From NCBI RefSeq assembly GCF_000152985.1, contig NZ_CH672395.1:537849-601848 (forward strand): a stretch of DNA of 64,000 nucleotides. The letters run 5' to 3'. This DNA is from Leeuwenhoekiella blandensis MED217 (GTDB lineage Bacteria; Bacteroidota; Bacteroidia; Flavobacteriales; Flavobacteriaceae). Below the pieces are notes generated by a model. The model was not told the origin of the DNA, did not search any database, and was given only the letters and a program-made list of their open reading frames with translations. Made by a program: the position numbers and the translations under genes. Positions 7,989 to 16,808 of the stretch are shown here, piece after piece. The stretch's first letter is position 1. Each line of letters begins with the position of its first letter.

Positions 7989-9084
7989 CAACAAAAGTTT
8001 TGAAAAGGAATGGCTGAATGGCTTCCGTGCAAAAAAGGAACATAAGGGAATCGATGTAACCATTCTGGAAAAAATGGTTCACGCACTATCATTACTCGAA
8101 CATTTAAAAGTTTCAGGACTCGATTTTGTTTTCAAAGGGGGAACATCACTTGTGCTTTTGCTAAAAGAAGGGAACCGATTTTCTATTGATATCGATATTA
8201 TATCGAGCGTAGAGCGTGATAAATTAGAAGAAATTTTGGATGTAGTTGTAGCCAATTCACATTTCAAAAAGCACGTGCTTAATGAGCATAGAAGTTATAA
8301 GGAAGGTGTTCCAAAGGCACATTACACCTTTGAGTTCGAGTCGGTATATAATCCAAACGTTCCTGGAACCATTCTATTGGATATCCTTTTTGACAGTCCG
8401 CACTATCCAGAACTTATAGAATCGCCCATTGAAACACCTTGGCTTTCCATTGATGGAACTGCTACAACAATTACTACGCCTTCGGTAAACGCTATTTGTG
8501 GCGATAAGCTAACAGCTTTTGCACCAGATACCATAGGCATACCATTCTACAAAGGCGACCAGTTATTTGCAATGGAAATCTGCAAGCAATTGTTCGACTT
8601 GGGAAAACTTTTTGAAAATATTACTGATGTAGCAATGGTAAAGAAAAGTTTTTCAGCTTTCGCGAAAGCAGAACTATCCTATCGAAGTTCGGACAAGGAT
8701 TTTAGTAAAAGGAAACTCAATGAAAAGGATGTGCTATGGGATTCCATAAATACCTGTGCTATTATGGCAAGACGAGAACGTAACCCAACTGCTGAAAAGA
8801 AAAAGAAATTTGCAGATTTAAGCTCTGGCATACGAAGCTTTGGTAGCGCATTTTTAATGACAGGGAACTTTAGGATTGAAGAAGCATTGGCAGCTTCGGC
8901 CAAAGTAGCCTATTTGAATGCTATTATTCTACAAAAAGAAGATGTTGAAATAGAATATTATGAGAATCAGGATACAAAGGAATTGGTTATTAAAAATCCG
9001 GATTGGGCCTTTTTGAACAGATTAAAACGCCAACCCGATAAATCTATATTTTATTATTGGTACAAGGCGGTAGAACTATTGTAA
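7981..9084 (+). CDS. AbiEii-type nucleotidyltransferase toxin
   Basis: This 367-residue protein has the DNA polymerase beta-like nucleotidyltransferase core of AbiEii toxins: FKGGTSL at residues 51-57 and the metal-binding DID at 70-72. A third acidic strand lies near LLDILFD (about 136-142), and a helical domain with GDKLTAF near 175 follows. Toxins of this family modify nucleotides or tRNA 3' ends and cause reversible growth arrest, giving phage resistance or plasmid stability. The gene overlaps the antitoxin gene by 8 bp. All the expected catalytic residues can be seen, so the toxin looks intact. Confidence 0.85.
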   Translation: MINNKSFEKEWLNGFRAKKEHKGIDVTILEKMVHALSLLEHLKVSGLDFVFKGGTSLVLLLKEGNRFSIDIDIISSVERDKLEEILDVVVANSHFKKHVLNEHRSYKEGVPKAHYTFEFESVYNPNVPGTILLDILFDSPHYPELIESPIETPWLSIDGTATTITTPSVNAICGDKLTAFAPDTIGIPFYKGDQLFAMEICKQLFDLGKLFENITDVAMVKKSFSAFAKAELSYRSSDKDFSKRKLNEKDVLWDSINTCAIMARRERNPTAEKKKKFADLSSGIRSFGSAFLMTGNFRIEEALAASAKVAYLNAIILQKEDVEIEYYENQDTKELVIKNPDWAFLNRLKRQPDKSIFYYWYKAVELL

Positions 9085-9094
9085 ATTAATGTGA

Positions 9095-9391
9095 ATGGAA
9101 TTAAAGTATATTATAGAAATCTGTGTCGCTATCGACATCGCAATTTTGGGTATAGCATATCCTATTATCGTGGATAAAATATCCAATATAGGTCACAAGT
9201 TTTCATCAAACTATCTGGCTAATGCTTTTGAAAATGAATTTCCGCAGACAAAACTTTTTGGGATATTTCCCGGAAGGTCAAGAAGAATAACAGTATTTGA
9301 ATGGGTTTTGTTCTTTACAATCAGCTCGTTTATATTCTTAATATTAGACCGTGAACCACTTTTTATTGCCCCAGATGCTTGTAAGGCATAA
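9095..9391 (+). pseudogene. N-terminal fragment of an unidentified membrane protein
   Basis: The reading frame starts with ATG 10 bp after the toxin gene and encodes an N-terminal hydrophobic helix, a polar loop (about residues 30-65) and a second helix near 70-85. Its last 15 or so residues are read out of sequence that, on the other strand, encodes the conserved rteC segment LIELIYALQASGAI. The gene therefore appears to have lost its 3' part at a junction near 9345-9365. The family is not recognised. It may have been a third member of the AbiE operon before the rearrangement. Confidence 0.5.
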
Positions 9392-10035
9392 ATCAACTCA
9401 ATTAGGTCTGTTTTTGAAGCAGTCCAACCAAGTCGCTCACCGTTTGATAGAGTATTCAGCTTATTCGGTATGCCATAGGATAATCCTCTCAAATTATTCA
9501 ATTCCTCAGAGTAATGACTAATTAATAGGTCATATGCCATAATTTTAGCAATGGCATTATCGTGGCTTGTGGAAAATTCAGCATCCGTGTAAAAATGAGA
9601 GGTGTTTGAGACCAAACTGATATTGTCCTTACCTCTTAAAAAATAAAATTCATCCAAAAGCTCAGAACCCTCTCTGTAGTATTTGATAAAATCTATATTA
9701 CGTCCATTACTTTCTTGTAGTCTGCTTATTTCAGAATCGATAAAATCCTGTTGAGATTTTATGGTTCCAGCAGGTCTGTTTATTAAGAAATTATAGAGTT
9801 TTGCATAAAACTTTAATCTACTGTAGACATAGGGTTTATGTTTTTTAAAGAAAATAATTTCGTTCTGTTTATCAACGAATTCATTTTCCCTAACACATAT
9901 CCGTAGTTGTTGTAAGTATTGCCTGGAAATGGAAATTCCTTTTTCTACATTATTGAAATCATCTAAATTAGATTCTTCAACTACTTTTATTTCTTCTTTA
10001 TAATTTTCTAAAATTGTTTGAATAAGTTTATGCAC
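9211..10035 (-). pseudogene. rteC: RteC-type conjugative-transposon regulator, 3' end replaced
   Basis: The frame (GTG start at 10033-10035) encodes the helical N-terminus of an RteC protein, FIDSEISRLQESNGRNIDFIKYYREG, and the conserved LGWTASKTDLIELIYALQASGAI. RteC activates excision genes of CTnDOT-like elements in Bacteroidetes. Family members normally continue with a segment near YRTFLEIRNRK and a Lys/Arg-rich end; here the last 45 or so residues are instead the reverse translation of the neighbouring membrane-protein gene. The gene is thus truncated and fused to foreign sequence, probably inactive, and marks an old end or deletion scar of a mobile element. Confidence 0.75.
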
Positions 10036-10097
10036 AATAGATTTGGGGCTTATTGGTTAGATTATTTTTTTAAGAATTTGTAATAATTCATTATTCT

Positions 10098-11315
10098 TTA
10101 AATAGGTGGTTTTTTTAGAAAAATGAGAAAACCAATAGCAACTAAAATAATGCTTCCTGCAATTAGAAATGGATAATAAAAACCACCGGTAACCAACCAA
10201 GTTCCTAAAATGGGACCTAAAATCTGACCAACGCTGTTTGTTGAACTTTGTATTGAAATATTTCGCCCTGTATTTGTTTTGGATAACAAGGATACCGCAG
10301 ACAACAAATTAGGTGTAACCATAGCACCACCAGCAGCAAACACCACAATTAAACCGTACACAACAAATTCATTTTTGAAAAAAGGAAAGGCAATTAATGA
10401 AATTCCTGAAATGAATAACCCAAAGCCAATTTGCTTTTTAGTAGATAGAATCTTTTCCCCATAACTGGCAAATACAGGCTGCAAAACAGCCATTATTGTA
10501 CCACACAGCATAAAACCAATACCAACCTGGTTGCTGTTAAACCCTAATTCGTCTTTACCGTAGATTGAAAAAACAGTTTCAAACAAAGTCACCACAAATT
10601 GGATGACAAATGATAGCGCCAATAGGACAAGGAAATATTGGCTGAACGAGAACCGAAAAGTGAATTTTTGAGTTGTAAATTTATGGATGCGAACAGAATT
10701 TTTTAGCCATTTTACAACAATGACTAAAACAATAGAACCTAATAATGCAGCGAATAAAAAAGGTGTGGAAAATCGACCCAAATGTAGTTGACCAATTGCA
10801 TACTCAAAATGAAGGTCTGATTGCGAAAGAAAGCCACCGATAACGGGTCCAAAAATAACCCCTGAACTAATGGCTACACCAGACCAGGCCATTATCTTCG
10901 TTCTACGTTTTTCAGAGGTAATATCACTTAAATATGCGTTGCTTACAGGAATAACGGAAGAAGTGAAAACACCACCAAAAATCCGAGCGATATATAGCAT
11001 AGTAAGTGATGTTGCAAGCCCAGTTAGCAATTGCATTATTACAAAGCCAATCAAACCAATAATAATGACGGGTTTACGACCATATCTGTCAGATAACTTT
11101 CCCCAAACGATAACAAAAATTAATTGAAATAGAGGATAAATACTGGTAAGCAACCCAATATGGAAGTTGATTAAATCGGTGTCGAGATTGTCTTTTAAAG
11201 CTAATCTTTCGGTATAGTAGGGAAGGGTTGGCAATAAAATACCATAACCCAACATCACTACAAATAAACTCAACAGGATTAAAGATATCCTGTTGAGTTT
11301 TTCTTTTTTGTCCAT
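10098..11315 (-). CDS. MFS drug or solute exporter
   Basis: The 405-residue protein has twelve hydrophobic helices and the major facilitator motif A, GKLSDRYGRKPVI, in the loop after helix 2 (about residues 72-84). A motif C-like GVIFGPVIGG occurs in helix 5, as in drug/H+ antiporters of the TetA/multidrug group. These proteins sit in the inner membrane and export small hydrophobic compounds. The start abuts the stop of the CopB ATPase gene with no gap, so it is the last gene of that operon. The substrate cannot be told from sequence; a close link to tetracycline transporters is possible given the neighbouring rteC but not shown. Confidence 0.82.
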   Translation of the reverse strand: MDKKEKLNRISLILLSLFVVMLGYGILLPTLPYYTERLALKDNLDTDLINFHIGLLTSIYPLFQLIFVIVWGKLSDRYGRKPVIIIGLIGFVIMQLLTGLATSLTMLYIARIFGGVFTSSVIPVSNAYLSDITSEKRRTKIMAWSGVAISSGVIFGPVIGGFLSQSDLHFEYAIGQLHLGRFSTPFLFAALLGSIVLVIVVKWLKNSVRIHKFTTQKFTFRFSFSQYFLVLLALSFVIQFVVTLFETVFSIYGKDELGFNSNQVGIGFMLCGTIMAVLQPVFASYGEKILSTKKQIGFGLFISGISLIAFPFFKNEFVVYGLIVVFAAGGAMVTPNLLSAVSLLSKTNTGRNISIQSSTNSVGQILGPILGTWLVTGGFYYPFLIAGSIILVAIGFLIFLKKPPI

Positions 11316-13418
11316 TTATTTTTTACCGATTTTTCGCTTTAATAATTGCGCATTAATAGCTACTATAATAGTACTTAAGCTCATAAATACCGCACCAACC
11401 GCAGGACCTAAAACAAAACCTGAAGAATATAATACACCGGCTGCTAAAGGAATAGCCACGACATTATATCCTGTAGCCCAAATCAAATTCTGAATCATTT
11501 TATTGTAGGTGGCTTTCCCAAAGAGAATTAAATTGGCAATATCCTGTGGATTACTGTTGACCAGAATAATATCGGCAGTTTCAGCTGCTACATCTGTACC
11601 TGAGCCTACTGCAATTCCTACATCGGCTTTTGCGAGAGCGGGCGCATCATTAACACCATCACCCGTCATAGCTACAAAATCACCTTTGTTCTGTAACTCT
11701 TCTACAATTTCAACTTTTTGATGTGGCAATACCTCGGCGTAGTAACCATCCAATCCAAGTTTTTCACTCACAGCCTTAGCGGTTTTTTCATTATCGCCAG
11801 TTGCCATTAGAACTTTAATGTTATTCTTTTTAAATATTTTGATTGCCTCGGCAGATTCTGGTCTTATTTCATCAGCAAGGGCGATGTAACCGGCCAATTT
11901 TCCATCAATTAAAACAAATACTACAGTTTCCGCTGCATCGCTGTAAGCATCTTCAGGAATAGTAATTTTCTCATCTCTTAGATAGCCTGGACTTACTACC
12001 TTAACTTGTTTGCCTTCCACATTTGCCTCTACACCTTTACCAGTAATAGCATTGAAGTTTTCTGGGCTAGGGATAGTAATATTATCTTCTTTTACTTTTT
12101 TGATAATACCAACTGCAATAGGGTGTTCTGAGCTTTGTTCCAATGCACTTGAAAGTCTTAAAATTTCCTCTGTTGAATAAGTCTCGTTAACAGACTCAAT
12201 TCGAGTGACACCAAAATCACCCTTGGTTAGTGTTCCTGTTTTATCAAAAAGCAAAGCTGAAATTTTTCTGGACTCTTCAAACGCAGTTCTATTTCGGATA
12301 AGCAATCCATTTTGAGCAGATACTGCCGTAGAAATTGCAACCACCAGGGGAATGGCAAGCCCTAATGCGTGTGGACAAGCAATTACCATAACAGTAACCA
12401 TTCTTTCTAAAGCATAGACAAATGGAAAGCCTAAAATCAGCCATACTGCTAATGTTCCAAAACCAATAGCCAAAGCGATATAGGTTAGCCATTTTGCAGC
12501 CCTATCTGATAGGTTTTGCATCTTCGATTTGGTTTTTTGCGCTTCCTCGACCATCTTAATGACCTTGTTTAGATAGCTGTCTTTTCCAGTATGTTCAACT
12601 TTTACTTTTAAGGTGCTATTGCCATTTACAGAACCACCAATAACCTTATCGTTTTCATCTTTTTTTACAGGTTTGGATTCGCCTGTAAGCATAGATTCAT
12701 TTAGGTAACTTGAACCGTCTACTATAATCCCATCAGCGGGAACTTTTTCACCTGGTTTTACCAAAATCACATCATCTTTTAGTAAATCTTCCAAAGGAAT
12801 GTCTTCTATGGTGTCACCTTTTACCCTGTGCGCTTCCGCAGGCATCATACTTACCAGTAACTGCAAGGCTTTTGATGCACCTAACACACTTTTCATTTCT
12901 ATCCAATGACCAAGCAACATTATGGCTATAAGTGTTGATAGTTCCCAGAAAAAGTCTTCACCTCTTAAGCCAAATACAGTAGCTGTACTATAAAAATAAG
13001 CTACGGAAATTGCCATAGAAATCAAGGTCATCATTCCTGGTGCACCTTTTTTGACTTCAGACCAAAACCCTTTTAAAAATGGCCAACCACCATAAAAATA
13101 TACAACAGTGGAAAGTGCAAAAAGGATGTATGGATTTCCTGGAAGTAAAAATTCATAACCAAAAAATTCCTGAATCATTGGTGAGAAGAACAATATAGGG
13201 ATGGTAAGCACGAGTGTTACCCAAAACCGTTTTCTAAAGTCTGCAATCATCATTTTATGATGGTCGTGACCCATTTGACCGTGACCCGGATTGTGACCCG
13301 AATGGTCCCCACCTTTGTGGTTCATTTTAGAATGGTCTTCTTTTTTGTGTTTCATCTTCGAATGGTCCATTTTCGAATGGTCCATTTCGTTGTTTTTGTG
13401 CTGCTCGTGATTTTCCAT
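11316..13418 (-). CDS. copB: Copper P1B-type ATPase, CopB type
   Basis: The 700-residue ATPase carries a His/Met/Lys-rich N-terminus (about residues 1-55, with repeated HSKM units) and no CxxC domain. The metal site is CPHALG near residue 348, the CPH signature of the P1B-3 (CopB) group. DKTGTLT lies near 391, SSEHPIA near 429 and GDGVNDAPAL near 585; TGES precedes them near 245. CopB enzymes export Cu (Cu2+ or Cu+) or Ag from the cytoplasm. It is followed directly by the MFS gene and preceded by a small conserved protein gene. It complements the CPC-type CopA at 60288-62546. Confidence 0.92.
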   Translation of the reverse strand: MENHEQHKNNEMDHSKMDHSKMKHKKEDHSKMNHKGGDHSGHNPGHGQMGHDHHKMMIADFRKRFWVTLVLTIPILFFSPMIQEFFGYEFLLPGNPYILFALSTVVYFYGGWPFLKGFWSEVKKGAPGMMTLISMAISVAYFYSTATVFGLRGEDFFWELSTLIAIMLLGHWIEMKSVLGASKALQLLVSMMPAEAHRVKGDTIEDIPLEDLLKDDVILVKPGEKVPADGIIVDGSSYLNESMLTGESKPVKKDENDKVIGGSVNGNSTLKVKVEHTGKDSYLNKVIKMVEEAQKTKSKMQNLSDRAAKWLTYIALAIGFGTLAVWLILGFPFVYALERMVTVMVIACPHALGLAIPLVVAISTAVSAQNGLLIRNRTAFEESRKISALLFDKTGTLTKGDFGVTRIESVNETYSTEEILRLSSALEQSSEHPIAVGIIKKVKEDNITIPSPENFNAITGKGVEANVEGKQVKVVSPGYLRDEKITIPEDAYSDAAETVVFVLIDGKLAGYIALADEIRPESAEAIKIFKKNNIKVLMATGDNEKTAKAVSEKLGLDGYYAEVLPHQKVEIVEELQNKGDFVAMTGDGVNDAPALAKADVGIAVGSGTDVAAETADIILVNSNPQDIANLILFGKATYNKMIQNLIWATGYNVVAIPLAAGVLYSSGFVLGPAVGAVFMSLSTIIVAINAQLLKRKIGKK

Positions 13419-13436
13419 TATAGTATTGTTTAAGTG

Positions 13437-13730
13437 TTATCGTAATTTTTTTCTCATTGCTTCCGATATGTTTTCGGCATAGACGCCATAAGCATCTACT
13501 AAAAGACCTTTAAGCTCTTTTTTGGAAGATATTGCATATAAAATGCTATTATCATCGGTACTGCTCATTCCTTCAAAGCGATATATTTTATCCACTTTAA
13601 AATCTTCTGGTCGAATCTCAATTTTCAGGGAAGCACATTCCAGACATTCAGGTTTTAAGTTGAAATCATAAGGGTATTCGTTTGTCTGCAAATCGTTAAT
13701 AGCTTCTGAAAGGGTGTTATAATTTTTCAT
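13437..13730 (-). CDS. Small conserved cytosolic protein, function unknown
   Basis: This 97-residue protein has no signal peptide. It contains a Cys pair, CLECASL near residue 34, and a conserved-looking core YRFEGMSSTDDNSILYAISS followed by KGLLVDAYGVYAE. I recognise this pattern from small Bacteroidetes proteins that are sometimes labelled phosphoribosylpyrophosphate synthetase, but at this length it cannot be that enzyme. The label probably arises from proximity to prs genes, as here (prs begins 0.65 kb upstream). The CxxC may bind metal. Confidence 0.65.
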   Translation of the reverse strand: MKNYNTLSEAINDLQTNEYPYDFNLKPECLECASLKIEIRPEDFKVDKIYRFEGMSSTDDNSILYAISSKKELKGLLVDAYGVYAENISEAMRKKLR

Positions 13731-13736
13731 TTATTT

Positions 13737-14381
13737 TTATTTATAAGTCATTGTAAAATAACTGTTGTCTTCTTCGGTAAATTTTTGAAAGGTCAATAGA
13801 CCTTGTGCATTTAATTTCTCGTTAACAGTATAATTGAGTTGCTTAATGCGAATTCCCAAGGCATAGGCCTTAATGTTAATTTTTGAATTAATATTATTTT
13901 CGCTATTATTAAATTTTCGGTCGTAAATTTTTATGGTACTTTTTGAGCCAAAAAAATTCAACAAGCCCGAATCAAAACTCATTTCCAATTCTATATCTTC
14001 AAGGTTGTCCAAATCGTAGAGCTCTTTAAATTTTTTAGAGGTGGTATTAATTTCGGTCTCCTTTGATTTTGGGTTTGAAAACGGAAAAGCCATTACCATT
14101 ACACTTGCCTCATCAGGCTTACAGCGATAGGTTGTGGTGTATTTATCGGTCGATTTTTTGTCTTTATCAAACAATTCCGTAACCACCTTAATTTCATAGT
14201 ATCCATTTTTCTCTATTGTTTTACCAGCTTCAAAAGTTTGTTTATTGAGAAAAGCACCTTTTTCATCAAAATTCTCACGAATGACCAATCTGCCTGAAAT
14301 CTGCCCAATAAGCATTTCAGTTTGTCCAGTCATTGTGATGCTGAATAAAATAATCAGTACTATGAAGATTCGACTTCTCAT
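13737..14381 (-). CDS. Exported protein of unknown function
   Basis: The 214-residue protein has an N-terminal signal peptide (residues 1-19, ending TMTGQ) and a predicted beta-rich mature part with no Cys pairs suited to metal binding. The family is not recognised. Its ATG overlaps the prs stop by 4 bp, so translation is coupled to the PRPP synthetase gene, and the small CxxC protein gene follows after 6 bp. It is the only plainly exported protein in this part of the operon. Confidence 0.65.
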   Translation of the reverse strand: MRSRIFIVLIILFSITMTGQTEMLIGQISGRLVIRENFDEKGAFLNKQTFEAGKTIEKNGYYEIKVVTELFDKDKKSTDKYTTTYRCKPDEASVMVMAFPFSNPKSKETEINTTSKKFKELYDLDNLEDIELEMSFDSGLLNFFGSKSTIKIYDRKFNNSENNINSKINIKAYALGIRIKQLNYTVNEKLNAQGLLTFQKFTEEDNSYFTMTYK

Positions 14382-15271
14382 ATATGGCGCATTAATTTCT
14401 TTACCTCTTTTGCCAGTATATCGCTTAAATCTATGCCATTGGACGGATGCGGAATGGTATTGCAGGTCACTATCTTTTCTACTCCGGAATCCAACAAATC
14501 TTGATAGGCATTACCTGAAAAAACGGCGTGAATACCAACACATATAGGTGGTCTCATCCCTGCTTTTTTCAAATGCACCACGGTTTCAATCATCGTTCGC
14601 GCCGTAGAAATAATATCATCTACCAAAATAGGTGTAGCATCTTTATATTTATCCACATCGGGGACAGAGACTTCTACATCACGGTCACCGTGACGCACCT
14701 TTTGTAATACTGTAAATGGTGCTCCTGCATTTTTGGCGACTTCTGAAACCCATTGTTCACTTTCAGAATCGGGACCGATAAGTACTGGGTTTTCGATGTT
14801 TTCCTTTATCCAATCTGAAATAGCATCGGCAGCGTGAATTACTTTATTTGGAATTTGATACACTTCTCCTAATGAACTAATTCTGTGTAAGTGAGGGTCA
14901 ACCGTGGTAATGCTATCGGCAAAACCTGAAATCAATTTTCCGAAGAAACCAGAAGTTACCCCTTCGCCTTCATTAAATACTTTGTCCTGCCTCATATATG
15001 CCAAATAGGGCGCTACCAAACAGGTGCACATTGCCCCTAATGATTTGGCAGTATGACTTAAAAAATAAAGGGGCAATAGTTTTTCGTCTGGTTCGTGCAA
15101 GGTGCATACCAGTACCACACATTTATCTTTAACATCAGATAAGATGCGTGTGTACGATTCCCCGTCAGGGAATTTACGCAAAATGGCTTTGCCCACTTCA
15201 GCATCCATTTTTGTAGCCATTAGTTCTGTGAGTTCTTCATTTCCGGGAAGACAGAATAATATTGTTTTCAT
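14378..15271 (-). CDS. prs: Ribose-phosphate pyrophosphokinase (PRPP synthetase), archaeal-like short form
   Basis: The 297-residue enzyme makes PRPP from ribose 5-phosphate and ATP. RQDK (residues 94-97), DPHLHR (125-130) and the PRPP loop VDDIISTARTM (about 217-227) are all present. Members in bacterial housekeeping form are usually near 310-320 residues with an allosteric flag region; this one is shorter and its GPDSESEQWVS segment is closer to the class III/archaeal type, which tends to lack that control. It lies 6 bp downstream of the phosphorylase gene, so sugar phosphate freed by phosphorolysis could be fed back to PRPP. Confidence 0.9.
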   Translation of the reverse strand: MKTILFCLPGNEELTELMATKMDAEVGKAILRKFPDGESYTRILSDVKDKCVVLVCTLHEPDEKLLPLYFLSHTAKSLGAMCTCLVAPYLAYMRQDKVFNEGEGVTSGFFGKLISGFADSITTVDPHLHRISSLGEVYQIPNKVIHAADAISDWIKENIENPVLIGPDSESEQWVSEVAKNAGAPFTVLQKVRHGDRDVEVSVPDVDKYKDATPILVDDIISTARTMIETVVHLKKAGMRPPICVGIHAVFSGNAYQDLLDSGVEKIVTCNTIPHPSNGIDLSDILAKEVKKLMRHI

Positions 15272-15277
15272 AGTTTT

Positions 15278-16780
15278 TTAAATTATAGTTATGATGTCGT
15301 TATGGTTGTTTTTATATTCCAGAGCATAGTTGAGTTCGCCTTTGGATTCAGCATATATGGTATATAACAATTGGTCTATTTCGATTTTTTCATTTAAATG
15401 GACATTCAAAAGAATCCCTGCCGATTTAGATTGTGGTGCTCCAGAAAGCTTGGCAAGTTTTGCGATTTTTCGGTTATCAATTCGTTGCAAAACGCCTGAC
15501 TTTTCAGCTTTAATTTCCATTTTATAAGGTGCTAAAACTGGTTTTGAAAATTGACCTTGCGCCTTACAAATGGCTATGAATTTTTCATATGCTTTTCCAG
15601 ATTTGAGAATTTTATGTGCGGTTTCCAGTCCCTTCCCTTTTTCTACTTTTCCAGAAAGTTCTAATAGTTCAGTAGCTAAAAGCAACGCTCTTTCTGTTAA
15701 GTCTTTAGGTGCATCTTCCTCATTTTTCAAAACTTTTAATATATCTATGGCTTCTAATGTTGGACCGATACCCCTTCCAACCGGCTGCGTACCATCCGTA
15801 ACTACAACTTTTACATTCAACCCTACAGCAGTTCCAACAGTTTCCATATGATTTTTTAGTTTTTCTGCCATTTCGGTACTGCGAACCTTGGCGGTTTCTC
15901 CCACGGGAATATCAATGACCACGTGAGTAGAACCAGCTGCTGCCTTTTTAGAGAGTACTGAAGCAATGAGCTGCCCTTCGCTATCAATATCCAAGGCTTT
16001 TTCAATTTTAATGAGCACATCATCGGCAGGACTTAACTGCGCTGTACCGCCCCAAACAAAACATCCGCCTTCTTTTTCTACTACGGTCTTTATTTCCTCG
16101 GAAGAGAGCGTAACATTGGTCAGTACTTCCATTGTATCTGCTGTGCCTGCTGGTGAAGTGATTGCCCGTGAGGATGTTTTTGGCATAGTAAGCCCATACG
16201 CGGCAACAATGGCAACTACCAATGGTGTTGTCCTATTGCCAGGCAATCCGCCAATACAATGTTTGTCCACCACGATATCCTTGTTCCAGTTCAGTTGCTT
16301 TCCGGAAGCAATCATTGCTTTCGTTAGGTCGGATATTTCATCAATATCCATTCGGTCGCCAGCACAGGCAGTAATAAATGCCGAAAGGTGGATGTTGGAA
16401 TAATCGCCTTCAACGATATCGGTTATGATGTTGTTATATGCCTTGTAATCCAGCTTTTGATTGTAGATTTTTGCCCTAACGTGGCTTAAGGATTCAATAG
16501 GCTCTAAATGGGAAACATATAATGTATCATTTGGGGAAACATTCAGTTTTTTCGCAGCAGCATCTGATAGTCCGATTTCATTGGGCAAAAGGATATCAGA
16601 ATTCAGAACATTAAGACTTGCAACGATTGATGTACTTGCGTTCGATATTCTTATTCGGGTAAGTGCCTCAAACCCTTCTGAAATACAGACGTGGCAATCT
16701 TCGCGCATATACACTACATTCTCGTTTTGGGTATAGATGCCGAGATGTTTGTATTTTAATATGTTTGAGTGTGTGTCCAT
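15278..16780 (-). CDS. AMP phosphorylase / thymidine phosphorylase family, archaeal-type
   Basis: The 500-residue protein has an N-terminal extension of about 85 residues before the phosphorylase core. This extension and the total length match archaeal AMP phosphorylases (about 500) and not bacterial thymidine phosphorylase (about 440). The core shows DKHCIGGLPGNRTTPLVV and KTSSRAITSPAGTADTMEV, the nucleotide- and phosphate-binding segments, and VGRGIGPTLEA further on. AMP phosphorylase converts AMP and phosphate to adenine and ribose 1,5-bisphosphate; thymidine phosphorylase acts on nucleosides. Which substrate is used cannot be fixed here. No RuBisCO or ribose bisphosphate isomerase gene is present in the window. 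Confidence 0.85.
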   Translation of the reverse strand: MDTHSNILKYKHLGIYTQNENVVYMREDCHVCISEGFEALTRIRISNASTSIVASLNVLNSDILLPNEIGLSDAAAKKLNVSPNDTLYVSHLEPIESLSHVRAKIYNQKLDYKAYNNIITDIVEGDYSNIHLSAFITACAGDRMDIDEISDLTKAMIASGKQLNWNKDIVVDKHCIGGLPGNRTTPLVVAIVAAYGLTMPKTSSRAITSPAGTADTMEVLTNVTLSSEEIKTVVEKEGGCFVWGGTAQLSPADDVLIKIEKALDIDSEGQLIASVLSKKAAAGSTHVVIDIPVGETAKVRSTEMAEKLKNHMETVGTAVGLNVKVVVTDGTQPVGRGIGPTLEAIDILKVLKNEEDAPKDLTERALLLATELLELSGKVEKGKGLETAHKILKSGKAYEKFIAICKAQGQFSKPVLAPYKMEIKAEKSGVLQRIDNRKIAKLAKLSGAPQSKSAGILLNVHLNEKIEIDQLLYTIYAESKGELNYALEYKNNHNDIITII

Positions 16781-16808
16781 ATATTATTGGTTGTTGTGAT
16801 TTTTCGAT

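Noticed and set aside
13437-13730. PRPP synthetase
   Set aside because: The size (97 residues) and lack of RQDK or PRPP-loop motifs rule it out; the true enzyme is at 14378-15271.
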